From an uncultured Gemmataceae bacterium (GTDB lineage: Bacteria; Planctomycetota; Planctomycetia; Gemmatales; Gemmataceae), in NCBI GenBank assembly GCA_937922175.1, contig CAKZUU010000317.1:1-6795 (forward strand): DNA of 6,795 nucleotides, in the 5' to 3' direction. Positions 1 to 4,740 of this stretch are shown here, piece after piece; the stretch's first letter is position 1, and each line of letters starts with the position of its first letter. The notes beneath the pieces were generated by a model. The model made no database searches, was not told where the DNA came from, and worked only from the letters and a program-made list of their open reading frames with translations. The position numbers and the translations under genes were made by a program.

Positions 1-1066
1 CCGAATTCGCCCCTGCCGCGATCGCCTTGGTGATGTCTCCCGAATAGCGAATGCCGCCGTCGGCGATCAAGGGCACTCCAGCGGGCTGGGTCGCCCGAGC
101 ACATTCCAGGACCGCCGTGATCTGTGGAACACCCACGCCCGAGATGACTCGAGTCGTGCAAATCGATCCGGGGCCGATCCCGTCTTTGACCGCATCGGCC
201 CCCGCATCGATCAACGCCTTGGCTCCCTCGTATGTCCCCACGTTGCCGGCAATCACATCGATGCCAAACTGTCGTTTCACCTCACGGACGGTCTCGATCA
301 CGTTCCGCGAATGGCCGTGAGCCGAGTCCACCACCAATACATCTACTCCCGCCCGGATCAACGATTCGACACGCTCGTAATCATAGACTCCCACGGCAGC
401 GCCGACTCGCAGACGGCCTCGCTGATCCTTGCATGCGTAGGGAAAGGTCATCTGCTTGTCGATGTCCTTGATCGTGATCAACCCCTTCAGTCTGTATTCA
501 TCGTCCACCAGCAACAGTTTCTCGACCTTATTTTCCGTTAAAATCTTTTCTGCCGCCTCCAATGTCGTGTTTTCGGGCGCCGTCACCAGATTTTCTTTAG
601 TCATCACCTCCGAGATGCGTTGATTGTTGTCCGTTAAAAAGCGCAAGTCGCGACGAGTGAGAATGCCGCGAAGATAGCCCCCCTCCACAACGATCGGCAC
701 GCCACTGATGCGCTGCTGCTCCATGATGCGACGTGCCGTGCCTACCGTCTCCTCGGGGGGCAAGGTGATCGGGTCGGTGATGATGCCATTCTCACTCCGC
801 TTAACTTTGTCCACCTCGCGCGTTTGCTGCTGAATCGACATGTTCTTATGGATGATGCCGATCCCTCCCTCTTGCGCCAGCGCGATGGCCAAATCACTTT
901 CGGTCACCGTGTCCATCGGCGAAGAGACAATCGGGATATTTAGCCCAATTCGCCGCGTCAACGATGTCCGAACGTCGGCATCTCGTGGTAAAAAATCGCT
1001 GTAGCTCGGCAGCAACAGAACGTCATCGAATGTGATGCCCTGACCTACAATCCGTTCCGTCATCAT
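1..1066 (-). CDS. guaB: IMP dehydrogenase, C-terminus cut by window edge
   Basis: IMP dehydrogenase oxidises IMP to XMP with NAD+, the committed step of guanine nucleotide synthesis in the cytoplasm. About 355 of the usual ~490 residues are visible. The N-terminus carries the family motif TFDDVLLLPSYSDFLP (residues 12-27) and IVSSPMDTVTE (46-56). Two CBS domains span about residues 95-210, inserted in the TIM barrel as usual. The barrel resumes with VVDSAHGHS (245-253) and AGNVGTYEGAKALIDAGADA. The catalytic loop GIGPGSICTTR places the catalytic Cys at 303, close to Cys305 of the E. coli enzyme. The phosphate-binding DGGIRYSGDITKAIAAGA follows before the edge; the flap with its Arg-Tyr pair is out of view. 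Residue 295, normally Val (KVGIGPG), is Asp here. Two adjacent ATG codons (1066 and 1063) could start the protein; a GGGGA lies 6 or 9 nt upstream, which slightly favours the second. The gene is separated by 199 nt from the upstream channel gene, so it probably has its own promoter. Identity is near certain. Confidence 0.97.
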   Translation of the reverse strand, partial: MMTERIVGQGITFDDVLLLPSYSDFLPRDADVRTSLTRRIGLNIPIVSSPMDTVTESDLAIALAQEGGIGIIHKNMSIQQQTREVDKVKRSENGIITDPITLPPEETVGTARRIMEQQRISGVPIVVEGGYLRGILTRRDLRFLTDNNQRISEVMTKENLVTAPENTTLEAAEKILTENKVEKLLLVDDEYRLKGLITIKDIDKQMTFPYACKDQRGRLRVGAAVGVYDYERVESLIRAGVDVLVVDSAHGHSRNVIETVREVKRQFGIDVIAGNVGTYEGAKALIDAGADAVKDGIGPGSICTTRVISGVGVPQITAVLECARATQPAGVPLIADGGIRYSGDITKAIAAGANS

Positions 1067-1265
1067 CGCTTGTCCCCGTTCGCGCCGAAGTGAGTTCGGG
1101 AATTCTTACGACGAGAGCTCGATACAAGCAAGCGGCTTCGAACCTCAGGTGAGAAAGTTGAAATCGTTATGAATGGCCCATTATCGACAAAAACAGCCCA
1201 TCTCCGTCCCTCGCGATGATCTCGACTCTTCGAGGCCCATCCGGCCCGGTTTCTCTGATTGTCGA
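1067..1265 (-). other. Intergenic gap upstream of guaB
   Basis: This 199-nt stretch separates the stop of the channel gene from the guaB start and should hold the guaB promoter and leader. I see no small gene with a convincing ribosome binding site, no tRNA, and no recognisable riboswitch. A short perfect inverted repeat, CTCGA-AGAG-TCGAG (1221-1234), lies 31 nt past the channel stop codon. It has only five base pairs and no following U-tract, so it is not a credible intrinsic terminator. A T-run on the minus strand near 1190 has no GC-rich stem in front of it. Confidence 0.6.
1103..1131 (-). promoter_or_regulatory. Possible sigma-70-like promoter for guaB
   Basis: On the minus strand TTGCTT (1131-1126) resembles a -35 box, and TAAGAA (1108-1103) lies 17 nt further on at the -10 spacing. 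The -35 matches TTGACA at four of six positions and the -10 matches TATAAT at only three, so this is a weak guess. Transcription would begin near 1095 and leave a leader of about 30 nt before the guaB start codons. It is the best pair I found in the gap, but planctomycete promoter rules are poorly known and chance is a fair explanation. Confidence 0.2.
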
Positions 1266-2291
1266 TTACGACTCTTGGGGCGTCGAAGAGGGAGACGGAG
1301 CCGTCTGCTTTTCGAGCTCGTCGAGCGCCGGTCGAGGCCCCAGGACGATCAGGATACTTCCCGGTTCGATGACACTTTTCGCTGAGGGAGTCGCGGAAAT
1401 TTCGCCGCCCGGACCGCGGATGGCGATGACATTGATTTGCTGTTCCCGTAAGCGACAGTTTTCCAACGTCTTGCCGGCCAAGGCGCTGCCTGGTGCGACC
1501 TCGATTTCTTCGATTTGCAACCACGAGCGATCGGCTCGAGTCGCCAAATCGATGAACTCCAAAACCGTGGGCCGAAGCACCGCTTGGGCCATCCGCTGTC
1601 CACCGATCAGATAGGGTGACACCACACGATTGGCTCCGGCCCGCCGAAGCTTCTCGTCGGCGGCAGGGTCTTCCGCACGAGCGACGATCATCAATTTCGG
1701 ATTCAAGAGGCGGGCGCTCATGGTGATGTACAGATTGTCGGCATCGGAACTGACCACGGTCATCAGGGAACGCGCTCGTGTCACCCCCGCCCGTTTCAGG
1801 ACATCGTCGAGTGTGGCATCGCCATGAACGAAAAGCCCCGCGGGGCGGGACGCTTGACGCCAATTCATTGCGTCGCGATCGACGACCACGTAGGAGAGGC
1901 CTCTTCGCTCGAATTCGCGAGCCACTTGCTGACCCATCCGCCCGAATCCGCAAATGATGAGGTGATCGTTGATTGTCGCTAATTGACGCTCCATGAGTCG
2001 TTTCCCCCAACCGGATCGAATCTCGCCACTGACGACATAGCGCACGATCTGGGTGGCGAGATAAAACAACGTGAAGATTCCAAACAGGGAGAAGATCGAC
2101 GTGAAAAGCCGACCGGCCCACGAGAGCGGATGCACCTCCATGAATCCGACGGTCGTCAGCGTGATCGTCGCCATGTAAAAGGCCTCGAGCCAGGTCCACT
2201 CGGGCCCTTCGATCAGTCGAAAGCCCAAGGTGCCGATGGCCAGCAATACCAGGGGTATGACGATCGGCAGCAGGAGACGTCGACGGCGCAC
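1266..2291 (-). CDS. Two-TM potassium channel protein with RCK/TrkA domains
   Basis: This 341-aa protein has the architecture of MthK-like ligand-gated K+ channels: an inner-membrane pore of two helices fused to a cytoplasmic nucleotide-binding gating domain. A basic MRRRR start precedes TM1 (about 6-24). The pore helix (about 33-45) leads to the selectivity filter TTVGFME (46-52), then TM2 (about 60-88). The RCK N-lobe (about 110-230) has the Rossmann motif GFGRMG (115-120), a strand-2 acidic residue in VVVDRD (Asp138) and GDAT (157-160). A TrkA-C lobe follows at about 255-322, then a Ser/Pro-rich tail. The filter normally reads TVGYGD; here Tyr is Phe, the second Gly is Met and Asp is Glu. 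The start is GTG at 2291, with GAGGGG (2306-2301) 9 nt upstream overlapping the stop region of the preceding gene. The gene begins 13 nt after the PHP-like gene, so it is probably co-transcribed with it. Channel or transport family assignment is strong; ion selectivity is inferred and the odd filter makes it uncertain. Confidence 0.92.
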   Translation of the reverse strand: MRRRRLLLPIVIPLVLLAIGTLGFRLIEGPEWTWLEAFYMATITLTTVGFMEVHPLSWAGRLFTSIFSLFGIFTLFYLATQIVRYVVSGEIRSGWGKRLMERQLATINDHLIICGFGRMGQQVAREFERRGLSYVVVDRDAMNWRQASRPAGLFVHGDATLDDVLKRAGVTRARSLMTVVSSDADNLYITMSARLLNPKLMIVARAEDPAADEKLRRAGANRVVSPYLIGGQRMAQAVLRPTVLEFIDLATRADRSWLQIEEIEVAPGSALAGKTLENCRLREQQINVIAIRGPGGEISATPSAKSVIEPGSILIVLGPRPALDELEKQTAPSPSSTPQES

Positions 2292-2300
2292 AAACCTTTC

Positions 2301-2306
2301 CCCCTC
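2301..2306 (-). promoter_or_regulatory. Ribosome binding site of the channel gene
   Basis: GAGGGG on the minus strand shares its first two bases with the TGA stop of the PHP-like gene and lies 9 nt before a GTG. It supports GTG at 2291 as the start and suggests that ribosomes ending the upstream gene can reinitiate here. Confidence 0.65.
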
Positions 2307-3777
2307 ACACCGACGAGCCGACGTTTAAGGTGTCCCACGCCTGCTGCAACAAGGCCCGAAGTTGTTCCTGCCGTCGGGGTTTCTCAAATCTCCCTTTATG
2401 GGTGACCCATTCGAGCGTCTTTTCAATTTGTCGTTGAAAATACGTCACCGCGGTTGCTTCACGCCGGCGTTCCCCCCGGATCAATACTGCAACCGGAGAG
2501 GTATGCGCGAACTGGCTACGGATCGTCTGGCCGACGAATCGAGCCGACAACCATCCCGGCTCATCGACCTTGATCATCGAACGAAGGGTCGCCTCATCGC
2601 CGGAAATTTCGCTTCGGACAACGCTATTCCCATTCATGATGATTTCGAGAGTTCCGCGGAGGGAGTGGGCTGATCGCAGGGTCGCCTGCACAGGGAGGTC
2701 ATGGCCCGGCTCGGGAAGCTCGAGCGAATCACCGATCCGTCGCCCGTCAACCTCCACCTCGATGATGGGCCCCGTCGTCACAATGGTCCGGCCCGAACGA
2801 ACCGCCTCGATCCATGATTCCAACGAAAAACCGACGTCGTCCGGGATCGGGACGCCGGTGCGCATCGCCCCGAGACAGACGCGATTACTGTCCTTACCGC
2901 TGGCGCCCACCAGCGCGACGAGCAGTCCTGCATTCCACGCACGATACCATTCTTTGGGGCGAATCGACTCGGGCGTGACTTCCAGGGCATCGATGCGGCC
3001 CAGAACCAGATCGGCCCAGCCCTCGCCGGGAACTCCGGTCTCCGTGTGAAACGGGTCGACCCAGACGACCAAACCTCGCTTCCGATGACATTGATCGCAC
3101 CAATCGGCCAACGACCAATCATCCGTGGATTCCGGTCCGCCGAACCGAAGCGGAAACACGGGGCGGTGACAATGCAACAGGCTCAGACTTCCCAGAACCG
3201 GATGTTGATTCAGCGTGTTCACACAGACGAGGCTGCCGTTTTTTTCCAGTAACGGTTTTTGGCCGCTGAATGCCAAGAGGTTCGGCGCAATCGGATAGGA
3301 CAGACCGTCCTGTGCGGGGAAAACGGTTTCCGAGGCCAACAACTGCACGACGGAAAGGCCCTCGGCTTGTGCCTCCAGTAGAGCAGCGTGGGGTGTGAGG
3401 AAATGGCAACGCAGGTCTCCCGCATACCATGCTCGTGCTGAAGTAACTCCCGATCTCTCGAAAGACAATCGAATGGCCATTTGACCTTCGGGCAGGGTCA
3501 TTTCTCTGCGGAGGGAAGGGAAATCCGGACCGCGCCACGCCTCGACGAGCAGTGGGATGCCGCTGGGCAACGGAATCTCGCAGGCACCGTCGATGTAGAA
3601 CCAATATTCGGTCCCCCGTGCGAGTCTGCCCCCCACGTCTTCATTCCGGCCTCGGGGGAAATCGACCGAGAATCCTAAGGGCGCGTAATGACGACCTGAG
3701 AGATCCGAGATGCGTAATCGGCAGGCAGCGGGCTGCCCCGTCAAGGCATCGTTGATCCGCACATGAACGTTCAACAT
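2305..3777 (-). CDS. CehA/McbA-like PHP-related protein with altered metal site
   Basis: This 490-aa protein resembles the CehA/McbA family, hydrolase-like proteins with a PHP-type metal-dependent barrel. The N-terminal ~110 residues look like a carboxypeptidase-regulatory-like beta-sandwich (VRINDALTGQPAACRLRISD, then EIPLPSG). There is no signal peptide, so it is probably cytoplasmic. The PHP-like part starts at GDLRCH (120-125), where the family usually has GDLHxH: the first His is replaced by Arg123 while His125 remains. Other candidate ligands are His130, His192, the HCH at 202-204, and DPFH (241-244). GASGKDSN (291-298) sits where PHP proteins often have a SDAH-type loop. SGRTIVTTGPIIEVEVDG (328-345) is the segment that most resembles CehA/McbA proteins. 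A charged, helix-rich C-terminus (about 436-486) follows. The gene starts 2 nt after the isomerase stop and ends 13 nt before the channel gene. The substrate is unknown; it may be a divergent enzyme or a non-catalytic relative. Confidence 0.8.
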   Translation of the reverse strand: MLNVHVRINDALTGQPAACRLRISDLSGRHYAPLGFSVDFPRGRNEDVGGRLARGTEYWFYIDGACEIPLPSGIPLLVEAWRGPDFPSLRREMTLPEGQMAIRLSFERSGVTSARAWYAGDLRCHFLTPHAALLEAQAEGLSVVQLLASETVFPAQDGLSYPIAPNLLAFSGQKPLLEKNGSLVCVNTLNQHPVLGSLSLLHCHRPVFPLRFGGPESTDDWSLADWCDQCHRKRGLVVWVDPFHTETGVPGEGWADLVLGRIDALEVTPESIRPKEWYRAWNAGLLVALVGASGKDSNRVCLGAMRTGVPIPDDVGFSLESWIEAVRSGRTIVTTGPIIEVEVDGRRIGDSLELPEPGHDLPVQATLRSAHSLRGTLEIIMNGNSVVRSEISGDEATLRSMIKVDEPGWLSARFVGQTIRSQFAHTSPVAVLIRGERRREATAVTYFQRQIEKTLEWVTHKGRFEKPRRQEQLRALLQQAWDTLNVGSSV

Positions 3778-3779
3778 CG

Positions 3780-4643
3780 TTATCCCGAGGACAGCATGTC
3801 GGCTTCATCGGTGACCACCGCGCCAACTTGCTTCAAGATGGCGCGGAACGACGCGACGGCTCTGGGAAATAGGTCCGGACCGGTATAGCCTCCCGTGGGA
3901 CCCCCACCGAGCAGGTGCGGTTCCAAGGTGGCGAATCCGTTGTAACCTCGTTGTATCGCATCGGCCATGACTCGGGGAACTTGACCATCGCCCTCCCCTG
4001 CGAGAACGCCGTGGGGGCCGCCGGCCTTCCAGTCCTTGATGTGGAAATGGACGGTGAAATCTCGCGACGCCAACCAGCCCTCCCATGGGTCATGACCGCA
4101 GAAAACGAAATTCGCCGGGTCGTAGGCCGCACCAAAATAACGATCGCTCACTTGCTGGCGAATCGTTGTCAACAGATCACGAACCCGCTCCGGCGACTCC
4201 CCATAAATTCGGTGCTCGTTCTCATGAATCAACCGTACATCAGCCTTTTCCGCCAATCGGACTTTCTCCCGCATCCGGTCGATTACCTCCTGCCTCCAAT
4301 TTTCCCATGTATCTCCCTCCGGAGCGTAATAGCTGAAAATTCGGATGTTCCGCGTGTTGAACAGGCGACACAACTCGATCGCACGGTTCAGGCGTTTCAA
4401 TTCGAAGTCGAATGGTTGATCAATGACCGTTTTGCCGATCGGCGAGCCGATGGCCGAGAGGGCGAACCCCTCGGCATCCAGCAGCGATTTAAACTCGCGC
4501 ACCTGCAAATCGGTCAACGCAAGGACATTTGTGCCGTGGATCGATCGGAATTCGATGTGTCGAACGCCACAGGCTTTGAGCACCGCGACTTGCTTCATCG
4601 GATCAGGATCAATTTCGTCCGCAAATGCAGAAATCGTGAACAC
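3780..4643 (-). CDS. Sugar phosphate isomerase/epimerase-like TIM barrel
   Basis: This 287-aa protein belongs to the xylose isomerase-like/AP endonuclease family 2 TIM barrels, which isomerise or epimerise sugars and related polyols using a divalent metal. Likely metal ligands are Glu141 (IHENEH), Asp175 (AAYDPANF), His201 (HFHIKD) and Glu241 (TLEPHL). The spacings of 34, 26 and 40 residues are close to those of tagatose 3-epimerase-type enzymes. The N-terminus FTISAFADEIDPD and the early HIEFRSIHG (29-37) match the first strands. The frame is open back to an ATG at 5009, but that would overlap the helicase gene and add about 120 unrelated residues. Instead GGAGG at 4655-4651 stands 7 nt before GTG 4643 (4 nt before GTG 4646), and family homology begins right there. 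The stop lies 2 nt before the PHP-like start, so the two are translationally coupled. The exact substrate cannot be told. No signal peptide is seen. Confidence 0.9.
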   Translation of the reverse strand: MFTISAFADEIDPDPMKQVAVLKACGVRHIEFRSIHGTNVLALTDLQVREFKSLLDAEGFALSAIGSPIGKTVIDQPFDFELKRLNRAIELCRLFNTRNIRIFSYYAPEGDTWENWRQEVIDRMREKVRLAEKADVRLIHENEHRIYGESPERVRDLLTTIRQQVSDRYFGAAYDPANFVFCGHDPWEGWLASRDFTVHFHIKDWKAGGPHGVLAGEGDGQVPRVMADAIQRGYNGFATLEPHLLGGGPTGGYTGPDLFPRAVASFRAILKQVGAVVTDEADMLSSG

Positions 4644-4650
4644 CACCGGT

Positions 4651-4655
4651 CCTCC
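4651..4655 (-). promoter_or_regulatory. Ribosome binding site that fixes the isomerase start
   Basis: GGAGG on the minus strand is a perfect anti-16S core match. Tandem GTG codons follow at 4646 and 4643, with spacings of 4 and 7 nt; the second is preferred. This site argues against the much longer upstream ATG start at 5009, which lies inside the helicase gene. Confidence 0.8.
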
Positions 4656-4680
4656 GATGCGTGAATGGTGATGACGCCAA

Positions 4681-4692
4681 AAACTCGAGTTT
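4681..4692. repeat. 12-bp perfect palindrome between helicase and isomerase genes
   Basis: AAACTCGAGTTT is a perfect self-complementary 12-mer, 49 nt past the helicase stop and 38 nt before the isomerase start. On the minus strand two more T residues follow it. It could be a dimer-binding operator for the downstream operon. As an RNA hairpin it is weak, since only four A/T-rich pairs close over a TCGA loop. No second copy is visible in the window. Its role is unproven. Confidence 0.35.
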
Positions 4693-4740
4693 GAGGGTCC
4701 GCGGCATGGCAACTCGGGAATCTCTCGGCAGATGCCGGGG

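Larger units (their letters stand above)
4644..4740 (-). other. Gap between helicase and isomerase genes
   Basis: These 97 nt hold the isomerase ribosome binding site, the AAACTCGAGTTT palindrome, and a six-base inverted repeat CGGCAT/ATGCCG (4702-4707 and 4732-4737) with a 24-nt loop just past the helicase stop. There is no U-tract after that repeat and no convincing promoter. Read-through from the helicase gene into the three-gene unit is therefore plausible. Confidence 0.5.

Noticed and set aside
51..541. Three plus-strand open frames of 76-89 codons near the left edge
   Set aside because: They are antisense shadows of guaB, which has unmistakable active-site motifs on the other strand.
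1221..1234. Hairpin CTCGA-AGAG-TCGAG as a terminator for the channel gene
   Set aside because: It has only five pairs and no U-tract after it.
1067..1265. Purine or other riboswitch ahead of guaB
   Set aside because: I could not find a conserved aptamer core or a paired terminator/antiterminator in the gap.
1063..2199. A 378-codon minus-strand open frame overlapping the channel gene and the guaB gap
   Set aside because: It is an Arg/Ser-rich out-of-frame shadow of the channel gene, with no domain pattern. The overlapped frame encodes a clear TM-P-TM-RCK protein.
3915..4664. A 249-codon plus-strand open frame opposite the isomerase gene
   Set aside because: It lies antisense to a clear TIM-barrel gene with all metal ligands. 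Its own product shows no recognisable family and it has no evident ribosome binding site.
4702..4737. CGGCAT/ATGCCG inverted repeat after the helicase stop as a terminator
   Set aside because: A six-pair stem with a 24-nt loop and no U-tract is not a convincing intrinsic terminator.
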